This document shows, piece after piece, positions 1 through 9,786 of a stretch of DNA of 33,286 nt. The DNA comes from Ophiothrix spiculata (taxonomy: Eukaryota > Echinodermata > Ophiuroidea > Amphilepidida > Ophiotrichidae), in NCBI GenBank assembly GCA_000969725.1, contig JXSR01S043768.1. One strand, given 5' to 3'. The position numbers and the translations under genes are program-made. A model generated the notes under the pieces. The model was not told the DNA's origin. It made no database searches and saw only the letters and a program-made list of their open reading frames with translations. Numbering within the stretch: position 1 is the first letter of the stretch; every line of letters begins with the position of its first letter.

Positions 1-774
1 TTTAATAACCTGTCTGCAATTACATTTTAGATCTCTCTCTTGTATTGATAACCTTTCTGAACTCTTGTCTCATAAATGCCTTTGAATCTTGTCATCAATC
101 TATTTTATTCTCTTGTGGTCAATCCGAAATTGAATAAGCTCTTTTTGTCGAAAGATTGATCCAGGTCTCTGACTGGACTAATCTTTGATTTAAAACTTGA
201 GACTATGAACTGTGATTTAAAGTTGAATGTACCACATAATTTTATGTGCAGCTGTAGACATGAATATGAAATTAAGTGACTTTAAAAATAGTTTGATTCA
301 AATTGACTTGAAATATGAGATTGATTTGATCCATCTTCAAAGACACACAAACTGGGACATCTTGCAATCTTCCAGTACTTCTGTAAAACAAACAAAACAA
401 AGAATAATTTTCTACTTTTCGCTGTGGTATAGTGCCAGTCAGTGTAGAACTTAATACTGAAAACCAAGTAGTACCTGATACCCTGGTCACATAACCTTGC
501 AGCGATATTACGATGTGTTTACGGCGTCAATTCAGCAGACGCCGATCAAACACCGGCCGGTGTCTGATACAAAAGATGTGACACCATAACGGTCGACCTC
601 AATCAAAACACATGGCTGTATGTCTTGGTTTGTTATTGCATGTGGTTTAATAATAATAAATGATAAATAAGGTTTTTATTAAATTCAAACTCTAATCATG
701 ACCCGCAAGTCAAATTGCTAAAAACACACTTAAACAGACAACAATACAATTAAGAAGACTGCAGCCCGAAGCGC
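1..774. other. non-coding stretch, nothing recognised
   Basis: AT-rich sequence with only short overlapping ORFs on both strands and no recognisable protein motif. A short perfect palindrome (caccggccggtg) lies near 552-563 in a locally GC-richer patch. I see no repeat boundary, promoter or RNA gene here. Confidence 0.5.
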
Positions 775-777
775 ACG

Positions 778-912
778 CTACACATTGCAAAGGGGCAATG
801 AGGATAAATTGCCTTGCCCAAGGACACAACAAGTTGACACGAGCGGGGCTCGAACTCACAACCTTTGAATTATGAGACGAGCACCGTATCCACTAGGCCA
901 CGCTTGTTCCTC
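778..912 (-). repeat. tRNA-derived SINE (head plus conserved body)
   Basis: Read on the minus strand from about 912, the sequence has a polymerase III type 2 promoter. The A-box-like tggcctagtgg is followed about 35 bases later by the B-box gttcgagcc, which fits GWTCRANNC exactly. Downstream comes a body with tgtccttgggcaaggca, a motif I associate with the conserved central part of SINEs in aquatic animals, although I cannot name the family. The 3' end is unclear and may reach about 700. It is not a functional tRNA gene, since no full cloverleaf with a clean acceptor stem can be drawn. Confidence 0.7.
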
Positions 913-1597
913 TAATTAATGGCGCAATGTTTCTACTAAAATTGCAAGTGATTTGAATAAGTATTTACTACTATTATTTATATTAATATCAGTTAAATAA
1001 TGTTGGAGCAGACTTACTTGAAGTGGAAGTATTGGTGTTGGTGGTTGTTGCAAGTGAACTGGTCTGAGATTTAACTTGTCGGCACTGTTTGCAGGCTGCA
1101 CTAACAGCTGTATTCAGTGAGTCAAGTGGCTTGCAAGGTATCCACCATATGGAGCCTACAACAGCACCATAAAAAGACCTTAATTTATTTCCTTTTGCAA
1201 AAAACATCGAAACATGTACATTAGGCTGATTTTGATTTTTTTTTATCAGGCTACCCTCTCATTTGGTGCATTATGGGTTAAAGTGTGGAGATCCCAGGAA
1301 GCTTTAAAACTCAAGATCCAGGAAGATTTTGGTAGCCTTTTGTTGAGGCATGGCGAATTAGGTTTAATGCAAATTTCACCAACATCAGATGCCGTCTATG
1401 GCCTTTAGGGTCTTTTGATTTCAAGGCTTTCATCAGTCTGTTCCTTCCAGAACAGTTCTTCAAAAGAGCCTGTCTTAAAAATGTGATGGCAACTCCTAGG
1501 CTTCTTCAACCTTTGATTGAAGCTTCTTTGAAATATCTGTATTAAAAAAGGGTTCATCACTCTTGATTGAAGAATTCAACTGTCCCTCAAACTTGCA

Positions 1598-1927
1598 ACC
1601 TTCGATAGCCTGAATGTTCTCTATGTTAACCTTCGATAGCCTGTATGTTCTCTATGTTAACCTTCAATAGCCTGTATGTTCTCTATGTTAACCTTCGATA
1701 GCCTGTATGTTCTCTATGTTAACCTTCGATAACCTGTATGTTCTCTATGTTAACCTTCGATAGCCTGTATGTTCTCTATGTTAACCTTCAATAGCCTGTA
1801 TGTTCTCTATGTTAACCTTCGATAGCCTGTATGTTCTCTATGTCCTGTATGTTCTCTATGTTAACCTTCGATAGCCTGTATGTTCTCTATGTTAACCTTC
1901 GATAGCCTGTATGTTCTTTATGTTACA
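1598..1927. repeat. 31-bp minisatellite, about 10-11 copies
   Basis: A tandem array whose unit begins aaccttcgatagcctgtatg and ends ttctctatgtt (31 bp). Copies differ at one or two positions (cgatagcc, caatagcc, cgataacc). One copy near 1840-1860 is shortened. The period is not a multiple of three and the array carries no ORF, so it is non-coding. Confidence 0.92.
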
Positions 1928-1998
1928 TGTAGTTAACCATGTCTAGAATATTTGAAGGAAACAAGGATGCAGTGGCTTTGGTCCTTAATTCATTGTTA

Positions 1999-3447
1999 CT
2001 GTAAAACATGTTAATTTCGCGAGGTATTTAATTTCGCGGATTTCGCGAGGGAAAAGAATTCGCGAAATTAAATCCTCACAAAAATATTGTCCAAGTTCAT
2101 GTTTGTTTATTAAGAAATGACCTAGAGCTCTTTTACATGTGTAAAAACACTTTGTTTTTATGCCAAGCAATCTACTGATGCTCACCCCTATCTTGTAATG
2201 GAATGGTCCATTTTTGTAAACAAACTGCTGTCTGGCTGGTCGGCAATCGTATTATGCAGTGTCTGATTGAGTGGGGTTTGCTCGTAAAATTTTGATTTAT
2301 TTCTGCAACATGGCTGTTTGCTTTTACAATTGTTTTTAAACATGTGTGGAGCCTTTTTCTTGCAGATTTTAAAGGTATTATAGTAATATTTTGACAGGAA
2401 CACCCGGGGGGCCACTGCCATTGTAAGGTGGACACCATGCGCGTACAAAGTGACGAGTAAAATGGGTTGTTTTTCTCGAAAAGGCGATGTACGCGAGTAC
2501 ATTGGAAAGGGTATCAAAATTGCAAAAATCTGGAAAAAAGGGTATAGTTGTCCAGATTGGATACTTGTAAAGGGTATATATTTTGCATGCCATGAAAATG
2601 AAGTATTTTAGACATAAATATTTCAGAAATGTTTGAAAATTTATAAGGCATAAAGTAAAATCTGGACGAAAAATAAAATATCAGCAGTCCCTGTTGTACT
2701 TGCCAAATGTCAAAATTTTGTTTGACCGTGTTGACGACTGGTAAAAGCAAGTAGACTAAATACTTCCCGTCCTTGACGTAGCGCTTGCGCTATAACTTTC
2801 ACAACATCGGGAACTGAACGCAGTGCATAAGTTGTTATTGTTTGAAGGACCCTTTCAAGCAATGCTCAGGTTTTCGTAAAAGGCGATGTTACTGTGTCAA
2901 GATTCAACAGAACAGTATAAAAGTCGGGACTTGTTCAACTATGAGAAGGCCACAAAAATCAGGCAAACGGAACGGAGATGTCGCAGCAAGTCTCATTGTA
3001 CTCTTTTATCAAAATAAGTTGTGTGGTGTGGTACATAGTTTAGAACATCTGATGAAAACATAATTTGAAGGCTTACTTAAAAAGGATATGTTTAATTTGA
3101 AGACTTACTTGAAAAGGGTATGTTTTCAGACTTGATTTGAACATACTTGTTTAGGGTTGGGAAAAGATAACAAAATACTTGTTTAGGTTATCATATGGAC
3201 GAAAGATAAATACTCGTTTAGGGTCCATTTTGAAAGTCCATGTATGAGCATGGTGTCCACCTTGCAATGACAGTGGCCCCCCCGTGCAGGAACATAGGAA
3301 ACTAGAAGATAATGTATGGCCTTCCGAATTCGGAAGACATACATAAATCACAACAAATTTCAATCTCGCAAAATTTAATACTCGCGAAAAAGTCACTTCT
3401 TGCGAATTCGCGAAATAAAGTACCCGTGAAATTTAAGTGTTTTACAG
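1999..3447. mobile_element. TA-flanked MITE, split by a nested hAT-type element
   Basis: The ends are inverted: ctgtaaaacatgttaatttc on the left and, in reverse complement, ctgtaaaacacttaaatttc on the right. Both continue into repeated atttcgcg motifs. TA flanks both ends (1997-1998 and 3448-3449), as expected of a TA-targeting DNA transposon. The total length is 1449 bp. Removing the nested insertion (884 bp plus its 8-bp duplication) leaves about 557 bp. No transposase is encoded. Confidence 0.75.
2403..3286. mobile_element. hAT-type non-autonomous element, 884 bp, 8-bp target duplication
   Basis: The inverted termini are cccggggggccactgcc on the left and, in reverse complement, cacgggggggccactgtc on the right. 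Similarity continues through the aaggtggacaccatg motif, about 40 bp in all. Perfect 8-bp direct repeats (caggaaca) flank it at 2395-2402 and 3287-3294. An 8-bp duplication is characteristic of the hAT superfamily. Internal ORFs are short and show no transposase motif. It lies wholly inside the TA-flanked MITE at 1999-3447, so it is the younger insertion. Confidence 0.8.
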
Positions 3448-3449
3448 TA

Positions 3450-3987
3450 TTTGAAATCATTGGGAAAGTGAGCGCTGTAAACTATCCCAAAGGTTGTACA
3501 TTGTTCACATCTCATTTTATTTTGTGCAATAAACAGGAGATTTTCTTTTCTTTTTCTTTGGATTTTGATCTCCTCTTTTGAAGAAGCCAAAATCTGTCCC
3601 TAATAATGAAAAGGGCACCTCATGGACATGACACCACCTGATTTTCAATCTAAAGATTTGGGTTGGAATTAATTAATACATTTGCTTTATTGGTTCCAAA
3701 TATTACATTTTTAACAGTCAATTAGTGATTCAATTTTAGTGATAGATGATGTTGAAGTACAGTGAATGTGTCTATTAACAATGCATTATCTTGCTGGAAG
3801 GTTGTATGTTATAAAGGTCACCTTTGATGGATTTAGAACTCTGTTATTGGCTGTATAAGATAATAAGATTTGATTTTAAGTTTGTTTCAAAGTCTAGGTT
3901 TTTATTACCGGTATTCATTATTATCATAATTATATTCCCATCACCATATAAATATACAAAAACATTGGATTGTCTAGAAAGTGAAGC
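3450..3987. other. non-coding stretch, nothing recognised
   Basis: AT-rich sequence between the TA-flanked MITE and the last exon of the OB-fold gene. A poly-pyrimidine tract lies near 3541-3560. No ORF with recognisable content and no repeat boundary was found. The 3' end of the adjacent Helentron-like unit could lie here, but I could not find a convincing terminal hairpin. Confidence 0.4.
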
Positions 3988-4230
3988 TTAAAAGTAATAG
4001 AATGTCAATATTGCATAAAGACATGTTATTAAACTCGGAGCTATTTTCAACTGGGGTTTGTTATTGTATATATCTACTTCTACGTTGGTTAACGTGGTCC
4101 TTTGTCCGGTCTGATGGTCGTTGATGGCATCGCAGTGTTGATTCCAAAGCTTAACCTGGATTGAGGCATTGTCATCTTTCACTATTATGTCCTTGCGATG
4201 CCAATTGGGTCCTGTTTTCAGGGCCTTAAC
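3988..4230 (-). CDS. OB-fold (RPA-like) protein, exon 3
   Basis: Last exon of a minus-strand three-exon gene. It begins just after a good acceptor (ttctttccag) at 4231 and reads VKALKTGPNWHRKD, then KDDNASIQVKLWNQ, then GQRTTLTNVEV, ending at a stop at 3988. The pattern of a strand, KDD-x-SIQVKLW, a helix region, then a G-Q-x-x-x-LTNVEV strand is that of an OB fold as in replication protein A and related single-strand DNA binders. Exon 2 joins it in phase 0 and supplies the first strand. The likely role is binding single-stranded DNA. It lies directly downstream, on the same strand, of the Helitron-type helicase and endonuclease, so it may be the element's RPA-like accessory protein. A host OB-fold gene is the alternative. 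Confidence 0.6.
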   Translation of the reverse strand, partial: VKALKTGPNWHRKDIIVKDDNASIQVKLWNQHCDAINDHQTGQRTTLTNVEVDIYNNKPQLKIAPSLITCLYAILTFYYF

Positions 4231-4231
4231 C

Positions 4232-5122
4232 TGGAAAGAAATTATAATGAATTCATAAATAGGTTCAAATGCCATAAAATTTGTTTTTAGTTGTTTTCGC
4301 ATTGTTAAGACGTAGGTGGTCACATTTTCGTTCTCCAAGGTCAACTGGAACCGGGTTAGTGCACTGAGGTGTTGGAAAGGTCTGTTTGTGTTAACAAGTA
4401 GGTTTGAAAAGTTAGTCTTGTCTGAAGGCGGTTCGTAAAGGATATCACCAGAAAAAGTTATTATCCAGAAATGGCACCTAAGCTGTGATTGTTATATCAA
4501 TATTGGGCAATGTATATAAAAAGTTTGGTTGTTGTGGGGTCAAAAATAAATATGAACTACCTAAATGTCAATGTTTAGATCTGAAAGGACTAAAGGTAGC
4601 TTTTTCGACCATTTCGGAAAGTTGGCGTTAAATGAACACTTCACCTGGATGGTATGATTGAAGGCCAAGGTTTGATCCACAGTTGCTTCATGTAGTGTCA
4701 TGTGATCATAAGATTAATTGGGAAGTTGGTTTGAAAGTGAAAAATGGTGTTTCAGTGACTTGCTTTATCATAAGGTACCTGACGGATATAATATGTTGAA
4801 AATACAGATTATAAAAGCAGAGTGTTGTCCAAAAAGTGTTAAGGTATTACCTCAAACTGTTTTGTGTCATATTATTTTGGTTATCAAATAAAACATATGA
4901 AATGTGATAAAAATTGAGCAAAATGTCTGTCCATTCAAGATTAACTTAGTCCAAAATGTCAATTATATATTCTTAGAACTATTGTTCTGAATTGGTTTGG
5001 TGGTTTATCAAATTGGGATGTAACTATGGAATCAACATGCTATAACCAAAAGTCCTGCTGAGACGTCTGTACTTAAGTCTGTGGGAAATGGTATTTATTT
5101 GGTTCTGTCGATTTTGACTTAC
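4232..5122 (-). other. intron 2 of the OB-fold gene
   Basis: Bounded on the minus strand by a consensus donor (gtaagt, 5117-5122) and a pyrimidine-rich acceptor (ttctttccag). Neither strand holds a recognisable coding segment. Confidence 0.5.
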
Positions 5123-5258
5123 TTCAACAATTTCAGCGTCAATAGTAATTGTCCGCTTCCTGGGACTGGCCTTGGCTTCAGCTACTGTGACCTTGGTAGG
5201 TGTATTGAAATTTCTCTTCTGTTCTTCGGTCACCGTAAATGTCTCCCCTGTCGAATAT
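5123..5258 (-). CDS. OB-fold (RPA-like) protein, exon 2
   Basis: Runs from an acceptor (ttttttcctacag) to a donor (gaa|gtaagt). In the frame that joins exon 3 it reads YSTGETFTVTEEQKRNF, then TPTKVTVAEA, then RKRTITIDAEIVE. A basic charged segment is followed by the alternating strand that begins an OB fold. The junction to exon 3 is in phase (IVE|VKAL). The junction to exon 1 is one or two bases out of phase by my reading, so either the gene carries a frameshift or the exon 1 border is misplaced. Confidence 0.55.
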
Positions 5259-5284
5259 CTGTAGGAAAAAATGTACAGTCATAA

Positions 5285-5750
5285 ATAAGATCTAATATAT
5301 TGCTTTTACACAGCGGTGTCTTTTATCATTGGTATCTTTTTTCTGATTTCTTCAGTACAAATATTATTATAAAGACATGTGTGCTTCACTTCCCACTGAT
5401 GACTCGCTTGAGCCATTCACTGAAGGATGACCCTTCTGAACATTGTTAAAAGCAGATCACCTCTTTGAAATTGTGGTGGCTCTTAAAAGAGCCTTTCTGA
5501 AGATTTACACAAAGTAGGTTGCTTCTAACCTCTAATGTGTTGTTCTCATAAGATTATTGTGGCTCTAAAAAGAGTCTTTCTTAAGGCTGTAACTGTTATC
5601 ATTTCCCTCTTAGAACATTAACTTCAACATTTTACATTAATTATTTGAATTGTAATTATTGTTTCTTTGTATCAAAATATCAGCGTAACTAGAAATTTGT
5701 AAATTTGAGTCCTGACTATACATTTGTATTTGATGTAGTCCTTAGAATTA
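5285..5750. other. intron 1 of the OB-fold gene with two small hairpins
   Basis: No coding content. Two related hairpin-like motifs, ggctcttaaaagagcc (near 5488) and ggctctaaaaagagtc (near 5561), lie about 73 bp apart in a diverged local duplication. The first has a perfect 6-bp stem. Confidence 0.4.
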
Positions 5751-5768
5751 GTATTAAATTGTAAATAC

Positions 5769-6008
5769 CTTTCCTGTATCTGCCTGTATTGTCACATATT
5801 TTTGGTTCTCCCTTGTGTAAACGTTAGCATTCTTAATTATCCCATATGTGTCATGCGTAATCTTCTGGGCGAGTGTCTCGGCCGAGGTCTTATCGGTTTT
5901 GTACACTGTTCCTTCAAACACATTGCCTTCTGTATCAAATGCATAAAATCCCTTATTTGGGCCTTTGGGGGTTCCATTTGTCAGGAAATACACCTTAAGA
6001 GTAGCCAT
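5769..6008 (-). CDS. OB-fold gene, exon 1 (N-terminal part)
   Basis: Starts at ATG (6008) and runs 80 codons to a donor-like aag|gtattt near 5768. It reads MATLKVYFLTNG, then PNKGFYAFDTEGNVFEGTV, then ENQKYVTIQADTGK. I do not recognise this N-terminal part as a named domain. It has an alternating beta-like pattern and no signal peptide or membrane segment. Without splicing, the frame stops five codons later, so this could also be a self-contained short ORF. Its assignment to exons 2 and 3 rests on strand, spacing and splice sites, and the phase mismatch to exon 2 lowers confidence. Confidence 0.45.
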
Positions 6009-6009
6009 T

Positions 6010-6568
6010 CTGTAATATAAAAAGTATCACATAGTGGAACTTAATTAAAGTTTGAATACATAATATTGCATCATAAAACTGGAAAATTATATTTTCCAAT
6101 ATATAAAAATTTGATCAACAGAAAGGTAATAAAAAAATAATTTTTATGTTGACTGATTGCACCGTCACAAATATTGCTAGCATGGTAAATGAGCTATGGT
6201 AGTTCTGAAAACGAATGTACCATGTAGTGTTAACAAGTTCTTGAATAACACAAATAGATATTATGATATTACGCAAATAAATATTATGATATTGCACATT
6301 TATATTGTTTGGTAAATAATTGATATTGCACTGTTACTACTGTTTATGTTGTGGATTGCGGTTTCACAAGTATTGCACAAACATTGGAAAATAATTTAAA
6401 ATGGCATTGCATGGTTCAAATTATTGCTATGCTGAGTGATTGCACATTCTGAAATATTGCACAAACATGGACAACATAGTACACTTTTGTAACAAAGTCT
6501 GTATGCAATTTTCAGAGGTTTTAATGTTAAATGATCACTGCGATTTTATGACCATAATATTATTATAA
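6010..6568. other. AT-rich spacer, nothing recognised
   Basis: Very AT-rich sequence between the OB-fold gene and the endonuclease remnant, with several diverged copies of a ttattgcac/tattgcacaaa motif (for example near 6290, 6370, 6440). This could be the promoter region of the OB-fold gene on the minus strand, but no clear element is seen. Confidence 0.35.
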
Positions 6569-7422
6569 TTAAAAAATTGTTGCTGTAGTTACCTGAATCG
6601 TTCTATGATTTGACCATGCACAATAAATTGCTGCTTTGTAAAGCAATTTAACTTTATTGTTTGTAAAGACTAAATCAATAATTGTGTTATCCGATGTCGT
6701 TGGTTCAGTGATATGTTGCAAACAAGAAAATTGTTCCAACATAAAGTTGTATAATTTGTTGGAGTCATTTACATTTATGTTAAAATCACCAGCAATGAGT
6801 AATGGTTGTTGAATATCAATATATGGAAGAACTGCTTGTGTCATGTATTGCTTGAAATCAGAGTATTTACATCCTGGTGTTTTATATATGTGTACCGCTG
6901 CGGAAAAAGGGTCCAGTTGTCGACTCCTACATGTTGCTCATTGTAGCTTATCTGATGTATACAAATACCATACATTAGATATGCTACAAGGAGCAACATG
7001 TACGAGCCGAAAACTGGACCCTTTTGCCGCAGCGGTACACATATAGTTACAATTTGGATATTTTCCCTTTGGGGCAGTTTTACTATGATCGTTTCAAAAT
7101 GTGATGAAGAGAATTGTTGCATTACCTGTAAATCAATCGAATCTTTATATACATGATTTGCCCATGTGGGGGTCTTGCATGCATTTTGTGAAGTTGGTTA
7201 TTTTGCAAGTAGGTGAAATGGTCGAGTTGAACATCATCAGTTGATATTAAACATGTTTCACATACTGCTATTATGTCAGATGCAATAATGTTGTGATCAA
7301 TGTGAAGTTGTAATTTATGCTTATTAAGTGAACGTGCATTTTGGAATGTCAATTTTAAACAATCATCAGAAATGTTATAAAAAGGAGAATAACACAATTT
7401 AAGTTGCTTATTATATTTGCAA
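6569..7422 (-). pseudogene. endonuclease/exonuclease/phosphatase-type domain of a Helentron-like element
   Basis: The minus strand, read across three frames, gives an EEP-type nuclease: KLTFQNARSLNKHKLQL (first strand and N-A-R-S-L), DIIAVCETCL with the metal-binding E, then AGDFNINVND, the G-D-F-N motif of this fold. I looked for the terminal S-D-H motif near the end and found the similar AWSNHR. Frameshifts are visible near 7140, and a 153-bp MITE sits at 6889-7041. It directly follows the PIF1-type helicase on the same strand. A nuclease C-terminal to the helicase is known for Helitron2/Helentron elements. Non-LTR retrotransposons also carry this nuclease, but their reverse transcriptase is absent here. 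Confidence 0.75.
6889..7041. mobile_element. 153-bp foldback MITE inside the endonuclease
   Basis: Almost the whole length is an inverted repeat. The left arm starts tgtgtaccgctgcgg and the right arm ends ccgcagcggtacaca, with matching inner motifs (gggtccagttgtcg / cgaaaactggaccc and acatgttgctc / gagcaacatgt). TA flanks both ends (6887-6888 and 7042-7043). Removing the element and one TA (155 bp) puts the two halves of the endonuclease back in one frame, which independently fixes the boundaries. No coding capacity. Confidence 0.85.
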
Positions 7423-7424
7423 TC

Positions 7425-8222
7425 TTTTCATTTCTTGTTGCACCTCCTTCGAAACGCTTATTTTGCTTTCATTGAGACTGAGAATTTTAAGTCCTGTTGC
7501 TTTGGTTACACGGCTGAATGCTACATAATGGGCATGTTGAAATGACGATTTTCCCATGAACCGCATTCTCAAGTGTATCACCTTGTGATTTGTGAATTGT
7601 TTTGGCTGTTGCTGGTCTTAATGGAAATTGTGTTCTTATGATTGAAATATGACGCTTTGTTGCCTGGAATGTTCTTTTAATTGCGAAAATTGGTGTCCAG
7701 CTTTTCCCCTTATTATTTCTTAAGCAGTACGATCTGTACTTAGATCGCATGTTTACACCTGCATTTGCATTATCAAATTTGATCCATATTATACTTGGAA
7801 TTGGATTATTCTTATCAAGATATTCAATGTCTTGTATTATGCCACTTGATCCATTTGTTAAACCATCTTCTACATCAATGTTAGCAACAGTTTCAAATTG
7901 TATGTTCACGGCAACAGTCAGCTTAAACAGTAAACCACATGTTTGAGACGGATTGTTTGACACTGCTTTAGCAATAGCAACCTTTGTTGCAGATGGCATA
8001 TCTCCCAGCACTTCATCTTGAGCCATGATTGTAACTTTTGTATTAGAAGATTGTGACAATATTTTCTCATTGTGTTCATCAACTAATGCATTTGTTGTGT
8101 AAAGATGTGGTGAATTTAAAATGTATGAAGAATCTATAGTTGTAATTAAGCATTTTTTCAGTTGTTGAATGTCATTTTTGGTGTGATCACCAGTTCGCAA
8201 TATATTCAGAAGGAGAGCAAAA
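7425..8222 (-). pseudogene. PIF1-type helicase C-terminus of a Helitron2/Helentron-like element
   Basis: A 237-codon open stretch (8200-7487) extends upstream to about 8222 as LLNILRTGDHTK. In order it shows the segment after helicase motif III (LLNILRTGDHTKNDI), LYTTNALVDEHN, AKAVSNNPSQTCGL, VEDGLTNGSSGII, then motifs V-VI: PATAKTIHKSQGDTLENAV and, after a one-base frameshift near 7570, RFMGKSSFQHAHYVAFSRV. That T-I-H-K-S-Q-G plus Y-V-A-x-S-R-V pair is diagnostic of PIF1/Helitron superfamily 1B helicases. The ATP-binding Walker motifs and any Rep (HUH) domain are missing, because the sequence upstream of 8222 is a minisatellite. The endonuclease follows directly downstream. Confidence 0.88.
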
Positions 8223-8224
8223 AA

Positions 8225-8575
8225 ATACTGAAGGAGTCAATGCTTGCAGCGACGACTGTGGCACTAAAGGAGTCAATGTTTGCAGCGGCAACTGTGGCAC
8301 TGAAGGAGTCAATGCTTGCAGCGACGACTGTGACACTGAAGGAGGTAGTGTTTGCAGCCACGACTGTGGCACTGAAGGAGGCAGTGTTTGCAGCAACGAC
8401 TGTGACACTGTCGGAGTCAATGTTTGCAGCGACAACTGTGACACTGAAGGAGGCAGTGTTTGCAGCCACGACTGTGGCACTGAAGGAGGCAGTGTTTGCA
8501 GCAACGACTGTGACACTGATGGAGGCAGTGTATGCAGCGATGACTTTGGCACTGAAGGAAGCAGTCTTGATCTGT
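8225..8575. repeat. 36-bp minisatellite, about 9-10 copies, open in several frames
   Basis: Tandem 36-bp units of the form gaaggagtcaatgcttgcag followed by cgacgactgtgacact. Two sub-variants (gagtcaatg and gaggcagtg) are interspersed. Because 36 is a multiple of three, the array reads as 12-residue repeats in at least one plus-strand and two minus-strand frames, giving long but probably meaningless ORFs. It replaces the sequence expected to encode the upstream part of the PIF1-type helicase. Confidence 0.93.
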
Positions 8576-8629
8576 ATGAGAAATTAGTTTTGTTCTAACA
8601 GATATGTTGTTGGCGGCAGCGTTCTATCT

Positions 8630-9185
8630 AGAAACTCTTTTTCTTGTCATAGCCAATATTAGCTTCAGCGAGTGTGGAACCATGGCCAGTAAGAGGAATG
8701 TCATCAGTGACAATGTGGATTCCAGTCACACTTTCTAAACATTGCGTTAACTTTAGTTGGAGGATCTCAGGACTTGGCTTGAGTCCATTTGTTAGTCTCC
8801 TCCAGCAAATTCTTCCAACTGGAGAGTGCAAACATATTTGTTTAGATAAAAAATCATCTAATTGGCATTGCAGAAACCTTCTGTCATGTCTGCCTTTGAG
8901 AATACCTTTACACCATCTTAGTCTGGTCAAATGTCCTCAATTGTAGGCAGGGGATATTATTTACATCTAGCGCTTGGTTTAAAGGCTGTATATTGACGTA
9001 TCGATACAAAGATGGATTTTTCCATTAGGTATTTTCCACATGTAATAAACTGGAGCACCAGTCCATAGCTTCGTTAAATTTTATAATCCCATCCTCTAGC
9101 CATTCTGATTCCAATTTTATTGTTGCCAGTACCAACAGTGGTATGCGACATGGTCATTATGACAGCAATCGGTACCCATTTGATC
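8630..9185 (-). pseudogene. Ty3/gypsy reverse transcriptase fragment
   Basis: Minus-strand translation over several frames shows the hallmarks of a Ty3/gypsy reverse transcriptase in order: an N-terminal segment with AMDWCSSLLHVE near 9080, YPLPTIEDI near 8960, a KVFSKADM-like strand, HSPVGRICWRRLTNGLKPSP, then TQCLESVTGIHIVTDDI, where the catalytic pair is DD. It ends near 8630 just before the minisatellite. At least three frameshifts or stops are present, so it is inactive. No protease, RNase H, integrase or LTR is attached. Confidence 0.82.
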
Positions 9186-9189
9186 AGTA

Positions 9190-9786
9190 AGAGAGCGTTT
9201 TATTGGAGTGCAATACCCAATAGACATCGGCAATGCAATATAAATAAATGATAGGAACATACATGATGAAGGCACACAATCAGTAGAAAAATATTACATT
9301 TCCCATGCAAATATTAATATAAATGACTCGGCATGTTTCCCCATTGATTAATACATTTCTAGACTGATTTCTCCTTTTTCAGATATTAATGATGAAATCA
9401 ACAAAGCATGAATAGAAGAGGTTTGATAAACAGTTTTAAGCATTTCAGGATTCAATAAACCTTAAATATATGACAACATTTTCCTCTTGACTGGATATCA
9501 CATCTCTGCACTAACTCAGTTTTGCATTTCACTTTCTTGATTCTCTGTAGAACTTGTTCATTTGAAGGTGTCAATGTAACGTTGGAAGAACCCGAATGTT
9601 CTAATATCTTGCTAAATTTGTCTAATCTGGCCTCAATTTCTTCCATTGTTGATCTGCCAGCAAAATTTCATTGGAAAGAAGACCCTTGACCTAAGGTTTA
9701 GTCAAAAGTTACATGTTTACAGTTGGCAAACTAAGAAAATGAGACATTAGTACATTGTCTTCATCTTCTTGCTCAGATTTAAGTTC
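9190..9786. other. non-coding stretch with one short unrecognised ORF
   Basis: Mostly AT-rich. On the minus strand 9452-9646 there is a 64-codon ORF starting MEEIEARLDKFSKILEH, charged and possibly coiled-coil, with no recognisable domain. It could be the first exon of something lost, or chance. Nothing else is visible. Confidence 0.3.

Noticed and set aside
989-1207. Possible minus-strand exon (MFFAKGNKLRSFYGAVVG...) ending near a gtaagt
   Set aside because: A single donor-like site and a short ORF with a Thr/Ser/Asn-rich low-complexity end; no recognisable domain and no partner exon.
1598-1927. CRISPR-like array
   Set aside because: The units are contiguous 31-bp tandem repeats without unique spacers, in a eukaryotic setting. 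The same applies to the 36-bp and 67-bp arrays.
2188-3063. Several ORFs of 70-110 codons
   Set aside because: They lie inside the non-autonomous hAT-type element and nearby MITE sequence, overlap one another on both strands and show no motif.
5485-5580. Histone-type mRNA 3' stem-loop (ggctcttaaaagagcc)
   Set aside because: The 6-bp stem fits but the loop (taaa) departs from the histone consensus, no histone gene is near, and a second diverged copy lies 73 bp away.
8162-8587. A 141-codon plus-strand repeat protein (LKEAVFAATTVA-type repeats)
   Set aside because: The open frame results from a 36-bp minisatellite whose period is a multiple of three; other frames are equally open and there is no flanking coding context.
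8674-8946. Plus-strand 90-codon ORF
   Set aside because: It is the antisense shadow of the gypsy reverse-transcriptase fragment.
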